64,000 nt of DNA from NCBI RefSeq assembly GCF_009208565.1, contig NZ_WFLK01000004.1, forward strand, positions 1 through 64,000, written 5' to 3'. The position numbers were made by a program, and so were the translations under genes. Each line of letters opens with the position of its first letter. Within the stretch, counting starts at the first letter, position 1. Below the pieces are notes generated by a model. It worked only from the letters and a program-made list of their open reading frames with translations. It made no database searches and was not told the DNA's origin. This DNA is from Janthinobacterium aquaticum (GTDB lineage Bacteria > Pseudomonadota > Gammaproteobacteria > Burkholderiales > Burkholderiaceae_D). Of the stretch, positions 18,152 to 28,410 are shown in pieces.

Positions 18152-19006
18152 TCAGCCGGTTACGCCAGGCTGGCGCTGGTAGAGCCGGTTCGGCACCAGC
18201 TTGCCCATGCCGAAGCGGCGTGCATGGGCCAGCGCGCCGGCGGTAAAGTCCTGCGCCGCCGCTACCACCTGCGGCACGTCCTCGTCGTCCTGCGCCAGCG
18301 CCAGCAGCGCCGTGGCGGCGGCCGACAGGGTGCTGCCGGCGCCGTTGAAGATGCCGGGCAGGTGGCGCCATTCGTCGTGGCGCACCACGCCATCTTCGCC
18401 GAACAGGGTGTTGGCGCGCAGCTTGCCTTCGCCCTTGCCGCTGTTGGCCGGGTCGGCCGGCATGCCCGTGACGAGCACGTATTCGCAGCCCGAAGCGACC
18501 AGGTAGTCGACGTCGTTTTGCAGCGTGTCGGACGGATCGGCGTCGCGCCAGGTTTCGGCCAGGCGTTCCAGCTCCACCGGAGAAATTACCAGCAGCGTCG
18601 TTTGCGGGATCAGCAGCTGGCGCACGGCAGTAAGGATATCTTCGTCGTCCATGCCCTGCTCGGGCAGCGCCGAAATGAACGGATCGAGGATCAAAGGCAC
18701 GTTCGGATAGTCGGAAACGATTTCGGCAATCGCCGTCACGTTTTCCACGCTGCCCAGCGCACCGATCTTGATGGCCGCCACCGACATGTCTTCGAGCAGC
18801 ACGCGGGCCTGGTCGGATACCCAGTCGGGGTCGGTAGGCAACACATCCTCGACGCGCGCCGTATCGCTGATCAACAGGCCGGTGGTGACCGACAGGCCAT
18901 GGCAGCCGAACGCGGCAAAGGTGGCCAGATCGGCCTGGATGCCGATCGCACCGACGGGATCGGCCACGCCGAAGCTTAATATGAGGGGAGAAGTTTGGTT
19001 TTGCAC
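18152..19006 (-). CDS. thiD: Hydroxymethylpyrimidine/phosphomethylpyrimidine kinase-like (divergent ThiD)
   Basis: ThiD phosphorylates HMP and HMP-phosphate for thiamine synthesis. This 284-residue protein has the fold and order of ThiD: an N-terminal IGIQADLATFAAFGCHGLSV, a central PLILDPFISA, and a C-terminal anion-hole helix. Two signatures are altered. The usual GSDxSGGAGIQAD reads GVADPVGAIGIQAD, and the catalytic GTGCT reads GAGST, with Ser at residue 225 in place of the Cys/Asp base. It may therefore differ in activity or substrate. GTG 19006 gives the family-normal start; upstream codons run into the rubredoxin promoter region. It is divergent from rubredoxin. Confidence 0.8.
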   Translation of the reverse strand: MQNQTSPLILSFGVADPVGAIGIQADLATFAAFGCHGLSVTTGLLISDTARVEDVLPTDPDWVSDQARVLLEDMSVAAIKIGALGSVENVTAIAEIVSDYPNVPLILDPFISALPEQGMDDEDILTAVRQLLIPQTTLLVISPVELERLAETWRDADPSDTLQNDVDYLVASGCEYVLVTGMPADPANSGKGEGKLRANTLFGEDGVVRHDEWRHLPGIFNGAGSTLSAAATALLALAQDDEDVPQVVAAAQDFTAGALAHARRFGMGKLVPNRLYQRQPGVTG

Positions 19007-19063
19007 GGCGGGTAGATTAAGATACCTAATTGGGCATTTTACTTGATTGAAGGATGGCAGAAC

Positions 19064-19255
19064 GTGAGTAGCAACGAAACAACGCAGCAATTTCAAACCT
19101 GGATGTGCCTCATCTGCGGCTGGATCTACGATGAGGCAGCCGGCCTGCCTGACGAAGACATCGCTCCGGGCACGCGTTGGGCGGATGTACCGATGAACTG
19201 GACCTGCCCCGAATGCGGCGCGCGCAAGGAAGATTTCGAGATGGTGGCGATTTAA
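19064..19255 (+). CDS. Rubredoxin
   Basis: 63-residue one-iron electron carrier. The four Fe-binding cysteines are in MCLICGW (C15, C18) and TCPECGA (C48, C51). The fold-typical GLPDEDIAPGTRWADVP lies between them. GTG 19064 follows AAGGA with 9-nt spacing. Rubredoxin genes commonly sit just upstream of pil-chp operons in betaproteobacteria, as here; a functional link is not established. The physiological partner is not visible in this window. Confidence 0.93.
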   Translation: MSSNETTQQFQTWMCLICGWIYDEAAGLPDEDIAPGTRWADVPMNWTCPECGARKEDFEMVAI

Positions 19256-19355
19256 TCAATTTTAACTGACAGGCATGCGCCGTGTCCTGTTGCTGCTTTG
19301 CGGCAGCAGGCAGCGGCAGGCTATGCTAAGGTATGCAAGCTTGCCTGATGAATAA

Positions 19356-19754
19356 ATGACGAGTCCGCAAACGTTCGACGGCGCGACGATCCTGGTGATC
19401 GACGACAGCGCCACCATGCGCAGTTGCCTGGCCGCTTACCTGGGCGAGGCCGGCTACCGCGTGGTGCTGGCCGAGGATGGCTTCGATGCGCTGGCCAAGA
19501 TCGGCGACTGCCAGCCGGCGCTGATCGTGTGCGACATCGTAATGCCGCGCCTCGATGGCTACCGCACCTGTGCGCTGGTGCGGGCCAGCGCCGGCTTTCA
19601 CGCCACGCCGGTGCTGATGCTGTCGTCCAGGGAAGGCCTGTTCGAGCGCGCACGCGGCAGCATGGCCGGCGCCAGCGCCTGCCTGGCCAAGCCGCTGGCG
19701 CGCGAGGCGTTGCTGGCGGCCGTGCGCCAGCAACTGGCGGCCGTGGCGCACTGA
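19356..19754 (+). CDS. pilG: Single-domain response regulator, PilG-like
   Basis: CheY-like receiver-only protein, 132 residues, cytosolic. The acidic pocket is VIDDS near residue 15, the phospho-acceptor is Asp60 in IVCDIVMPRLDGY, and the conserved Lys112 is in CLAKPL. It heads the pil-chp chemosensory cluster and, by analogy to Pseudomonas PilG, should be phosphorylated by the PilL/ChpA kinase and control pilus extension. It lies 62 bp before pilH. The C-terminal half is slightly divergent (SREGLFERARGSMAGASA), but the phosphorylation residues are intact. Confidence 0.85.
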   Translation: MTSPQTFDGATILVIDDSATMRSCLAAYLGEAGYRVVLAEDGFDALAKIGDCQPALIVCDIVMPRLDGYRTCALVRASAGFHATPVLMLSSREGLFERARGSMAGASACLAKPLAREALLAAVRQQLAAVAH

Positions 19755-19816
19755 CTTGTTGTGCACTTATTTAATCCTTTAATGCGGCTAGACGCGGCAG
19801 GGAAGCTGGAAAGCAG

Positions 19817-20182
19817 ATGGCTATACATACAATCCTGATCGTCGATGACTCGCCGACCGAACGCTACTACCTGAGTCAGATGCTGGTGCGCGCGGGCTAT
19901 GCCGTGAGCATGGCCGAAGACGGCGCCGACGCGCTGGCGCAGCTGAAACAGGCGCGTCCCGACCTGATCCTGATGGATGTGGTGATGCCGGGCGCGAACG
20001 GCTTCCAGATCACGCGCGCGATTGCCCGCGACCCGCAATTGCACGATGTGCCGGTGATTATCTGTTCGAGCAAGAGCCAGGAAACCGATCGCATCTGGGG
20101 CTTGCGCCAGGGCGCGCGCGATTACCTGGTCAAGCCGGTGGTCGAAGCGGACCTGCTGGCCAAGATTGCCGCCCTGTCCTAG
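19817..20182 (+). CDS. pilH: Single-domain response regulator, PilH-like
   Basis: 121-residue CheY-like receiver. It shows VDDSPTERYYLS, typical of PilH, the phospho-acceptor Asp54 in LILMDVVMPGANGFQ, and Lys106 in DYLVKPV. In known systems PilH favours pilus retraction or acts as a phosphate sink opposite PilG. A promoter or RBS region lies in the 62-bp gap from pilG (GGAAAG near 19807). pilI starts 10 bp after its stop, so the rest of the operon is tightly packed. Confidence 0.9.
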   Translation: MAIHTILIVDDSPTERYYLSQMLVRAGYAVSMAEDGADALAQLKQARPDLILMDVVMPGANGFQITRAIARDPQLHDVPVIICSSKSQETDRIWGLRQGARDYLVKPVVEADLLAKIAALS

Positions 20183-20192
20183 GCCGATCCCG

Positions 20193-20798
20193 ATGATGTC
20201 TGTATTTGCGCCGCCAGATTCCGCCGCCCTGCCGCCAGTGCTTGCCGGCGCGCGCCAGGGGCGCTTGCGCCAGTACCAGTTGCAGCTGCTGCAGCGCATG
20301 CAGGCGGCCCGTTCGAGCGCCCAGGCCGGCAGGAAGGAACTGGGCGTGCTGCTGGGCGGGCGCCACTGCCTGCTGGACCTGACGCAGCTGGGCGAGATCG
20401 TGATCCCGGCCGGCCTGGCGATCCAGGCCGTGCCGCTGGCGCAGGACTGGTATCTGGGCCTGGCGGCCATGCGCGGCCGCCTGACGGCAGTCGTCGACCT
20501 GGCGCTTTTTTTTGGCGAAGCGCCGTGCGTGGCCGACGCCGACAGCCGCATTATCAGCCTGGCGCCGCGCCTGGGCGTCAACAGCGCGCTGCTGGTCGGG
20601 CGCGTGCTCGGACTGCGCCAGCAGCGTGGCATGCTGGCGTTGGCGCATGCAACTGACACGCCGCAGTGGGCGGCGCAGGTATTGTGTGACAAGGATCAGC
20701 AGCAATGGCTGCGCCTGGACCTGGCGCAGCTGGCGCAGTCCGAACGCTTCCTGGACGCCGGCTTTGCCGCAGCGCCAGTGATGCAGGAGAGGCGCTGA
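20193..20798 (+). CDS. pilI: CheW-like adaptor, PilI
   Basis: 201-residue CheW-domain scaffold that links the PilJ receptor to the PilL kinase. The CheW beta-barrel pattern is visible: [38 protein letters not shown], then [18 protein letters not shown]. The length fits PilI, which is larger than canonical CheW. Start ATG 20193 or the adjacent ATG 20196. The stop overlaps the pilJ start by one base. Confidence 0.87.
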   Translation: MMSVFAPPDSAALPPVLAGARQGRLRQYQLQLLQRMQAARSSAQAGRKELGVLLGGRHCLLDLTQLGEIVIPAGLAIQAVPLAQDWYLGLAAMRGRLTAVVDLALFFGEAPCVADADSRIISLAPRLGVNSALLVGRVLGLRQQRGMLALAHATDTPQWAAQVLCDKDQQQWLRLDLAQLAQSERFLDAGFAAAPVMQERR

Positions 20799-23062
20799 TG
20801 GGTGCGCCGCTCGATCATCACTCGGCCATCCTGGCCGCCGAGCCGCAGGCTGCACCGGCTGCACCGGCTGCATCTGCTGCACCTGCGCTGCCAGCGCCGG
20901 ACGAACTGCCGCTGCGCCTGCGCGATGCGCTGGGCAGTCGCAAGACACTGGCCGGCGCCCCCGCGCGCGACCTGAAGCTGCCGCTGATCGGCCACCTGCC
21001 GCTGAAAAAGCAGCTGAGCATTTTGTCGACCGTGATGGCGCTGAGCCTGGCGGCGAGCCTGCTGTTTGTCACCCTCAATATGCGTTCGGGCGCGATTGCT
21101 TCGGCGCAGACGCAGCTGGCCAGCGATGCGCTGATGCACTCGCAGCGGCTGGGCAAGGCTGCGCCCAATGCGGTGCAGGGCAATCCGGAAGCGTTTCGCC
21201 AGCTTGAAGAAAGCCGCAATGAACTGGACCAGGATTTTCGCCTGATGGTGCGCGGCGGCGCCTACCATGGCCGCGATATCGGCGAGTCGCGTGCCGGTTT
21301 GCTGGCGGCCGTGGCCGATGCGCGCAAGAAGTGGGCCAGCAGCGACCGCGCGGCCGGCACCATCTTGCGCCTGAAGGCCGAACTGGGCGACTTCGACAAA
21401 GCCTTGCAGCAATTGAATGCGCTGTCACCAAGGCTGCTGGCGCAGACCGAGGAAATCGCTGCGCTCAAGGTGCAGCGCGGCGGCAGCGCACGCGAACTGG
21501 CCGTGATCGGCCGCCTGATGATGCTGACCCAGCGCATGAGCCGCAGCGCCAGCAGTTTTGTGGAAACCGGCAGCATCAGCTCGGAAACGGCGTTTGCGCT
21601 GGGCCGCGACGCCACCTATTTCCGCGCCGCCGTCGACGGGCTGTTGAACGGCAGCGCCGCGCTGCAGCTGCCGGGCACGCGCGACGCACAACTGCGCGAA
21701 CAGTTGCTGGCTCTGAAAACCAGCTTTGACGCCTACCAGACGCTGGTGTCGGCCATACTCGACCGGCTCGATAAATTCAGCGCCGCGAAAAGCGCCGAGC
21801 AGCTGATCTTCAGCGAAAACGAGGACTTGCGCCAGCGCCTGACGTTGCTGCAGCAGATGTACCACGACAACCAGGAGACGCTGGACCTGAGTTTCTGGCT
21901 GATGGTGGCCAGCGTGCTGCTGACCCTGATCGCGGCGGCCGGCATGGGTCGCGTGCTGCTGCAGGACTCGGTCAACCGCACGCGCGAAGCGGAGCGGCGC
22001 CGCCAGGACGCTGAAATCCGGCGCCTGCTGTCGCAGGAAAAGGAGCAGGAGGCCAAGGCGCAGAACGACCAGAGCCAAGCCGCCATCCTGCGCCTGATGG
22101 ATGAACTGCAGAAGGTGGCCGATGGCGACCTGACGGTGCAGGCCACGGTATCGGAAGACATTACCGGCGCCATTGCCGACTCGGTCAATTACACGGTCGA
22201 GGAGCTGCGCGGCCTGGTCGGGCGCGTAACGGCGACGGCCGAGCAGGTCAACCGCGCCTCGACCCAGGCGCAGAGCATGTCGAGCAAGCTGCTGATCGCC
22301 TCGCAGCAGCAGTCGCGCGAGATCCAGGACGTCAGCGCCACCGTGGTCAACATGGCCAATGCAATTACCGAGGTATCCAGGTCGGCCAGCGTGTCGGCCG
22401 ACGTGGCGCGCCAGTCGGTCGACGCCGCGCTGCAGGGCTCGACGGCGGTGGAAAACGCCATCAAGGGCATGCATGAGATCCGCGAACAGATCCAGGATAC
22501 CTCCAAGCGCATCAAGCGCCTGGGCGAGTCGTCGCAGGAGATCGGCGAGATCACCGAGCTCATTTCCGACATTACCGAACAGACCAATGTGCTGGCGCTG
22601 AACGCGGCGATCCAGGCCGCGTCGGCCGGCGAGGCCGGGCGCGGTTTTTCGGTGGTGGCCGAAGAGGTGCAGCGCCTGGCCGAGCGCTCGGCGGCGGCGG
22701 CCAAGCAGATCGGCGCGCTGGTGCGCACCATCCAGACCGATACGCAGGACGCCACGCGGGCGATGGACAAGTCGACCCAGGGCGTGGTGGAAGGCGCGCG
22801 CCTGTCCGATGCGGCCGGCGCGGCCCTGAACGATATCCGCCAGGTGTCGCAGCATCTGGCTGAGCTGATCGAAGGCATGTCGTTTGCCACCGGTGCCCAG
22901 GCCGGCTCGGCCAGCGGGGTGGCGCTCAATATCGCGCATATCCTGAGCGTGACCGAGCAGACCCAGGATGGCACGCAGCAAACGGCGCAGTCGATCCATA
23001 AACTGTCGATGCTGGCGCAGGAACTGAAAAATTCGGTGTCGCGCTTTCGCGTCGCTGCATAA
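20798..23062 (+). CDS. pilJ: Methyl-accepting chemotaxis protein, PilJ
   Basis: 754-residue inner-membrane chemoreceptor of the twitching system, thought to sense pilus or surface state. An Ala/Pro-rich N-terminal tail is followed by transmembrane helix 1 at about residues 75-95 and a periplasmic PilJ-type sensor with the motif [13 protein letters not shown]. Helix 2 lies near residues 370-390, then a HAMP region ([18 protein letters not shown]). The signalling hairpin tip is [19 protein letters not shown], followed by [22 protein letters not shown] 20798 overlaps the pilI stop. No pilK methyltransferase gene follows. Confidence 0.93.
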   Translation: MGAPLDHHSAILAAEPQAAPAAPAASAAPALPAPDELPLRLRDALGSRKTLAGAPARDLKLPLIGHLPLKKQLSILSTVMALSLAASLLFVTLNMRSGAIASAQTQLASDALMHSQRLGKAAPNAVQGNPEAFRQLEESRNELDQDFRLMVRGGAYHGRDIGESRAGLLAAVADARKKWASSDRAAGTILRLKAELGDFDKALQQLNALSPRLLAQTEEIAALKVQRGGSARELAVIGRLMMLTQRMSRSASSFVETGSISSETAFALGRDATYFRAAVDGLLNGSAALQLPGTRDAQLREQLLALKTSFDAYQTLVSAILDRLDKFSAAKSAEQLIFSENEDLRQRLTLLQQMYHDNQETLDLSFWLMVASVLLTLIAAAGMGRVLLQDSVNRTREAERRRQDAEIRRLLSQEKEQEAKAQNDQSQAAILRLMDELQKVADGDLTVQATVSEDITGAIADSVNYTVEELRGLVGRVTATAEQVNRASTQAQSMSSKLLIASQQQSREIQDVSATVVNMANAITEVSRSASVSADVARQSVDAALQGSTAVENAIKGMHEIREQIQDTSKRIKRLGESSQEIGEITELISDITEQTNVLALNAAIQAASAGEAGRGFSVVAEEVQRLAERSAAAAKQIGALVRTIQTDTQDATRAMDKSTQGVVEGARLSDAAGAALNDIRQVSQHLAELIEGMSFATGAQAGSASGVALNIAHILSVTEQTQDGTQQTAQSIHKLSMLAQELKNSVSRFRVAA

Positions 23063-23079
23063 TCTTGACCGAGGCATGC

Positions 23080-26000
23080 ATGAGACCACCTGACACCAGC
23101 CACTATGCGCAGCAAGCGGGACCGTTCGACAGCGAGCCGCTGTCGTGGGTCATGGTGGAAATCCGCGAGGCGCTGGGCCGCTCGAAGACGGCGCTGTTCG
23201 AGGCCGGTGGACGCGAGCGCGAAGAGCGCGCCACCGCATTGCAGCATGCGCGTTCGCACCTGCATCAGGCGCACGGCGCGCTGGTGATGGTCGACGTGGC
23301 CGGCGTCAGCCTGCTGACGGGCGCCGCCGAGCAGGCGCTGGCGCGTTTTCGCGACGGCAGCCTGGAATGCACGCTCGACCATGCGCAGGTGGTGGCGCAG
23401 CTGTACCAGGCCATCGTCGAATACCTGGAAGACCTGGTGGCGGGCATGGCGCCGCAACCGACGCTGCTGTTTCCCTACTATCGCGCGCTGCAGGCGATGC
23501 TGGGCGTCGATCGCATCCATCCGGCCGAGCTGTTTTTTACCTCGGCGGCCAGCCTGGACGGCGCGCCGATCGCGCTGGCCGACCCTGTCATTGAAGCCGA
23601 CTATCCGGCCTGGCGCGCGCGCTTTGAAAAGTCGCTGCTACCGTTCCTGAGGGCGCAGCAGGACGAAGTCCGGCGCGAACATGCGCAGGCCCTGCAGGCG
23701 GCACTGGCGCTGGTGGCCGATGCGCAGCAACAGGCGCCGGCGCGCAGTTTCTGGTTCGTGATGCAGGCGGTGGCCGGACTGGCTGCGGCCGGCGACACGA
23801 CGGCCCCTGATGACAAGAGCCTGCAGTTCAAGCAGCTGTTCGGCCTGATCAACCTGCAACTGCGCCGTCTGGCGCAGGGCGAGGCCAGTTTGCCGGAAGC
23901 CATGCTGCGCGACGCACTGTTCCTGATTGCCGCCAGCGATGCTGTCACGTCCGATGCGCAGCAGGTACGCGCGGCGTTTGGCCTGGGCGCCGCGGCGCCG
24001 CTCGATGTGGCGACGCGCCGTTATGGCCTGGTGGACCAGGACGCCTTGCAGGGCGCGCGCACGGCGCTGGCGCTGGCGCGCGACAGCCGGCAGCAGCAGG
24101 CGATGGAAAAATTCAGCGCCGCCGCACTCGAGGCGGCCGCCTGCGCCGAGCGTCTGCAACTGCCGGCGCTGGCCGATCTGTTGCAACAGGCAGCGCAGGC
24201 GCCGCTTGCGGCGGAAACCGATAGCGCGCTGCTGTTTGCCGAAACCGGCCTGGCGCAACTGCGCCGCCTGCCGCCGGACTTTGACGACAATGCGCGTGCC
24301 ATCGCTGCGCGCCTGCAGGCACAACAAGCCGGCACCGCGCCTTCGCCGGCGCAGGGAGAACTGTCGCGCCAGATCGAGCAGGAGCAGAGCGTTGCCGCGC
24401 TGGCGGCGCAGATGAAGGCGGGCCTGCGCCAGATCGAGCAGGAGCTCAATGCCTATCACGCCGATATCTCGCGCCATGCCGGCCTGGACGATCTGCCGCC
24501 AGTACTGCAGGCGCTGCAGGCCGCACTGGCGCAGTGGCAGCAGAATGCTGCCAGCGATGGCGTGGCGCAGGTCGAAGCGACCGTGCAGGCGTTAGCTGCC
24601 AGCGCGCCGCCGCTGCCGGTCGAGCAGCAACTGGACGCTTTCGATGCGATTGCGCAGAACGTCAGTGCGCTGGGCTTTTTTGCCGATATGCTGGGGCGCA
24701 ACGCCCAAGCCGCCAGGGCGCGTTTTCATTTCGATCCGGCCAGCGGCGCTTTTCGCGCGCTGCCGTTTGAAAAAGTGGCGGCCGCCGGCGCCGTACCGCT
24801 GCTGGACCAGCCCTTGACGCCGGCGGCGTCGCTGCTGGCCGAACCGGCGCTGCCAGGCAGCTTCGACGCCGACATGCTCGATATTTTCCTGGCCGAGGCA
24901 CGTGATGTGCTCGCGCATATCGACAACCTGCTGGCGCAGCAGCGCCAGCAGGCTGGCGCCCACGACCAGCTGGCGCTGCTGCGCCGCGCTTTCCATACGC
25001 TCAAGGGAAGCAGCCGCATGATCGGCCTGACGCAGTTTGCCGAAGCGGCCGGCGCCATCGAGCAGGTGATGAATACCTGGCTGGCCGAAGCGCGTCCGGC
25101 CAGCGACGACCTGTTCACTCTGCTCAAGTACGGCTGGTACCAGCTCAGCGAATGGGTGGCCGAACTTGAAGGCGGCGGCGCGCTCGAGCGCGAAGCGGGC
25201 ATGCTGCTGGACGCGGCCGAGCGGGTACGCGCCGGCGGCGCCTTTGAATTGCGCAAGCCGCGCCCCGCCGCGCAGGGCAATGTGATCGGTTTCCCGGCTG
25301 CCACCGCGCCGGTGGCGCACGAGACGCCGGACGACCATCTCAAGCATGTGGGCGATTTGCGCATCAGCTTGCCTCTGTATGGCATTTACCTGGCCGAAAC
25401 CGACGAACTGCTGCGCGTGCTGACGCGCGACTTCGGCGAGTGGCGCCACGAGCCGCGCGCCGTCAGCGCCGAAGCGCTGCAGGCCGTCCATACGCTGGCC
25501 GGCTCCTCCGGCACCGTGGGTTTTCTGGCCTTGCGCGATGTGGCCCATGCACTGGAAATTGCCATTGAAACGGTGGTGCCACCACTGGCAGGCCTGAGCG
25601 AAGCGCAGCACGACATCCTTGAAAAAGCCACTGCCGTCATCGCGCAGATGCTGCAGGCGTTTGCCCAGGGCGAGCTGGCTGCGGCGCAGCCACAACTGAT
25701 TGCCGAACTTAATGCCTTGTGGCGTGAATTGACTGCGCCAGCGGCAGCGCCGGTGCCAGCCCCGGGGGCAGATCCTGTGGGTCAGACCCCAGCCGTTGCC
25801 GTAGGGTCGACTGAAGAGTCGCCACTGGACACCCTCTTCAGCGCCACCTACGACAGCATCATGCACGATGCTACGCAGCCGTCCACCCCGCTCGACGCAC
25901 TGTTTGCCGCCACCTACGCCAGCATCCTGGCCGGCACGCCGGCGGCGGGCAACCCGGACGCCGAGCCGCCAGCCTCGCCAGCTGCACCGCGCATCAAGCT

Positions 26001-28395
26001 GCCGCCAGCACCCGATACCAGCGCAGTCGACGACCTGTTCGATTCGGTCTTTGACGCCGTGCCGCAAACGCCTGCCGAATCCGCGACCGAACCGACAACC
26101 GCATCGACAACCGAAGCCACGGCTGCACCGCTGCCGGCCGAAGCGTTTTCCACCCCGGCTGACGCCGCAGCGCTGCTGGCGGCCAGCGCCGGCATCAGCG
26201 ACGAACTCGATCTCGACCTGCTGCCGGTATTTCTGGAAGAGGGCGCCGACCTGCTGCCGCAGATCGGCGAGGCGCTGCGCAACTGGCAGCAGCAGCCGCA
26301 CGACAGCGGCCAGGCGCAGATGCTGCTGCGCACCCTGCATACCGTCAAGGGCAGCGCGCGCATGGCCGGCGCCATGCGCCTGGGCCAGCATGCGCACGAG
26401 ATTGAAACGCATATTGAAAACATGCTGCATGCCGGCACCGCCACCGCGCAGGCATTTGAAGAGCTGCTGGCGCATTACGACCATGCACTGCATCTGTTCG
26501 AACAGTTGCAGCAGCCGCTGCTGCCGTTGCCGGGCATGGACGATGCACCGCCGCCCGAACCGAAGGCGGCGCTGGTGCGCGTGCGCGCCGATATCCTTGA
26601 TCGCCTGGTCAACCAGGCTGGCGAAGTGTCGATTGCACGCTCGAAGATCGACAACGAAGTGGGCCTGCTGGGCGGCTCGCTGGGCGAGTTTTCCGACAAT
26701 CTGGCGCGCTTGCGGCGCCAGCTGCGGGAAGTGGAAATGCAGGCCGAGTCGCAGATCGCCTCGCGCATGGCCGTCGGCAGCGAGCGTGAATTCGATCCGC
26801 TTGAATTCGACCGCTTTACGCGGTTGCAGGAGCTGACCCGCATGATGGCTGAAAGCGTCAACGATGTGGCCTCCTTCCATGAAAACCTCAGTCACAGCGT
26901 AGACGCGATCGGCGACGACCTGGTGCTGCAGGCACGCCTGACGCGCGACTTGCAGCGCGACCTGATGCAGATGCGCATGGTGCCCTTTGCCAGCATCGCC
27001 GAACGCCTGTTCCGCGTGGCGCGCCAGAGCGCCAAGGAGCTCGACAAGCGCGTCAATCTCGATATCCGCGGCGGCGATGTGGAGATCGACCGCAGCGTGC
27101 TCGAACGCATGGCTGCGCCGTTCGAACATCTGCTGCGCAACGCCATCGTGCACGGCATCGAGTCGCGCGAATCGCGCGCGCAGGCGGGCAAGGATGAAAC
27201 CGGCGAATTGCTGGTGCAGATCAGCCAGCAGGGTAACGAAGTGGCGATCGTATTTTCGGACGACGGCGCCGGGATCGATCTGCAGCGCGTGATGGCGCGT
27301 GCGCGCAGCAAGGGACTGCTGGCGCCGGACGCTGTACTCGATCCGGTGCAAGCCATCGACATGCTATTTACGCCCGGTTTTTCCACCGCCGACAACCTGA
27401 CCGAACTGGCCGGACGCGGCATGGGCATGGATATCGTGCGCTCGGAAGTGCTGGCGCTGGGCGGGCGTATCGACACGCAGTCCGACGCCGGAACCGGCAT
27501 GCGCCTGACCGTGCATCTGCCGCTGACGCTGGCCATTACCCAGGTGGTGCTCTTGGCCGCGCATGGCCAGACCTACGCGCTGCCGTCGGTACTGGTCGAG
27601 CAGGTGCTGTACCTGAAGGGCGAGGCGCTGGCGCAGGCCCAGGCGGCAGGCCAGATCGAAGCCCATGGCCAGATGCTGGCGCTGCAGCATCTGTCGGCGA
27701 TGCTGGGCGAAACGGTGACTGCGCCGGCGCTGGCGCGCCAGGCGCCGGTATTGTTGCTGCGCAATGGCAATGACAAGCTGGCGCTGCAGGTTGACGAAGT
27801 GCTGGGCAATCGTGAAGTGGTGGTCAAGCATGTGGGGCCGCAGCTGGCGCGCATGCCCGGCATTGCCGGCGCCACTGTGCTGGGCACGGGCGATATCGTG
27901 CTGATTTTAAATCCGGTGGCGCTGGCGCAGCACCTGCAGCATCATCCGGAATTGCTGGCGCAATATGCGATCGCGGCAGAAGGCAAGCGCAGCGCCGCCA
28001 ATGCGCAGGCAGCGCCGCGCACCTGCATCATGGTGGTCGACGATTCGCTGACGGTACGGCGCGTGATGCAGCGCCTGTTCGAGCGCGAAGGCTACCAGGT
28101 GCTGCTGGCGCGCGACGGCGTCGATGCGCTCGAGCAGCTGCATGAACTGGACGCGGCAGCCATGCCGGCGTTGCTGGTGGCCGATATCGAGATGCCGCGC
28201 ATGGACGGCTACGACCTGGTGCGCAACCTGCGCGCCAGCGAGCGCACGCGCAGCCTGCCGGTCATCATGGTCACCTCGCGCAGCGCCGACAAGCACCGCG
28301 ACCATGCCTTCGAACTGGGTGTGAACGCCTATTTCGGCAAGCCGTTCCAAGAGGAGCAACTGCTGGCCGAGGTGGCGCTGCTGGTCCATGGCTAG
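23080..28395 (+). CDS. pilL: Hybrid chemotaxis histidine kinase PilL/ChpA
   Basis: A very large (about 1771-residue) CheA-type kinase for the Pil-Chp system. Three clear Hpt phosphorylation sites have His near residues 639 (RAFHTLKGSSRMIG), 804 (AVHTLAGSSGTVG) and 1087 (TLHTVKGSARMAG); the N-terminal 600 residues look like degenerate Hpt or FimL-like modules. A P3 dimerisation region and an ATPase follow (N box EHLLRNAIVHGIESR, G box ELAGRGMGMDIV), then a CheW-like domain and a C-terminal receiver (VVDDSLTVRRV, DIEMPRMDGYD, FGKPF). It should phosphorylate PilG and PilH. ATG 23080 has GAGG 5 nt upstream; an in-frame TTG at 23065 is an alternative. Confidence 0.93.
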   Translation: MRPPDTSHYAQQAGPFDSEPLSWVMVEIREALGRSKTALFEAGGREREERATALQHARSHLHQAHGALVMVDVAGVSLLTGAAEQALARFRDGSLECTLDHAQVVAQLYQAIVEYLEDLVAGMAPQPTLLFPYYRALQAMLGVDRIHPAELFFTSAASLDGAPIALADPVIEADYPAWRARFEKSLLPFLRAQQDEVRREHAQALQAALALVADAQQQAPARSFWFVMQAVAGLAAAGDTTAPDDKSLQFKQLFGLINLQLRRLAQGEASLPEAMLRDALFLIAASDAVTSDAQQVRAAFGLGAAAPLDVATRRYGLVDQDALQGARTALALARDSRQQQAMEKFSAAALEAAACAERLQLPALADLLQQAAQAPLAAETDSALLFAETGLAQLRRLPPDFDDNARAIAARLQAQQAGTAPSPAQGELSRQIEQEQSVAALAAQMKAGLRQIEQELNAYHADISRHAGLDDLPPVLQALQAALAQWQQNAASDGVAQVEATVQALAASAPPLPVEQQLDAFDAIAQNVSALGFFADMLGRNAQAARARFHFDPASGAFRALPFEKVAAAGAVPLLDQPLTPAASLLAEPALPGSFDADMLDIFLAEARDVLAHIDNLLAQQRQQAGAHDQLALLRRAFHTLKGSSRMIGLTQFAEAAGAIEQVMNTWLAEARPASDDLFTLLKYGWYQLSEWVAELEGGGALEREAGMLLDAAERVRAGGAFELRKPRPAAQGNVIGFPAATAPVAHETPDDHLKHVGDLRISLPLYGIYLAETDELLRVLTRDFGEWRHEPRAVSAEALQAVHTLAGSSGTVGFLALRDVAHALEIAIETVVPPLAGLSEAQHDILEKATAVIAQMLQAFAQGELAAAQPQLIAELNALWRELTAPAAAPVPAPGADPVGQTPAVAVGSTEESPLDTLFSATYDSIMHDATQPSTPLDALFAATYASILAGTPAAGNPDAEPPASPAAPRIKLPPAPDTSAVDDLFDSVFDAVPQTPAESATEPTTASTTEATAAPLPAEAFSTPADAAALLAASAGISDELDLDLLPVFLEEGADLLPQIGEALRNWQQQPHDSGQAQMLLRTLHTVKGSARMAGAMRLGQHAHEIETHIENMLHAGTATAQAFEELLAHYDHALHLFEQLQQPLLPLPGMDDAPPPEPKAALVRVRADILDRLVNQAGEVSIARSKIDNEVGLLGGSLGEFSDNLARLRRQLREVEMQAESQIASRMAVGSEREFDPLEFDRFTRLQELTRMMAESVNDVASFHENLSHSVDAIGDDLVLQARLTRDLQRDLMQMRMVPFASIAERLFRVARQSAKELDKRVNLDIRGGDVEIDRSVLERMAAPFEHLLRNAIVHGIESRESRAQAGKDETGELLVQISQQGNEVAIVFSDDGAGIDLQRVMARARSKGLLAPDAVLDPVQAIDMLFTPGFSTADNLTELAGRGMGMDIVRSEVLALGGRIDTQSDAGTGMRLTVHLPLTLAITQVVLLAAHGQTYALPSVLVEQVLYLKGEALAQAQAAGQIEAHGQMLALQHLSAMLGETVTAPALARQAPVLLLRNGNDKLALQVDEVLGNREVVVKHVGPQLARMPGIAGATVLGTGDIVLILNPVALAQHLQHHPELLAQYAIAAEGKRSAANAQAAPRTCIMVVDDSLTVRRVMQRLFEREGYQVLLARDGVDALEQLHELDAAAMPALLVADIEMPRMDGYDLVRNLRASERTRSLPVIMVTSRSADKHRDHAFELGVNAYFGKPFQEEQLLAEVALLVHG

Positions 28396-28410
28396 GGTTG
28401 TGGTGGTGGC

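Noticed and set aside
24592-27351. Long minus-strand open frame inside pilL
   Set aside because: Antisense artefact of GC-rich coding DNA; the plus strand carries Hpt and ATPase motifs.
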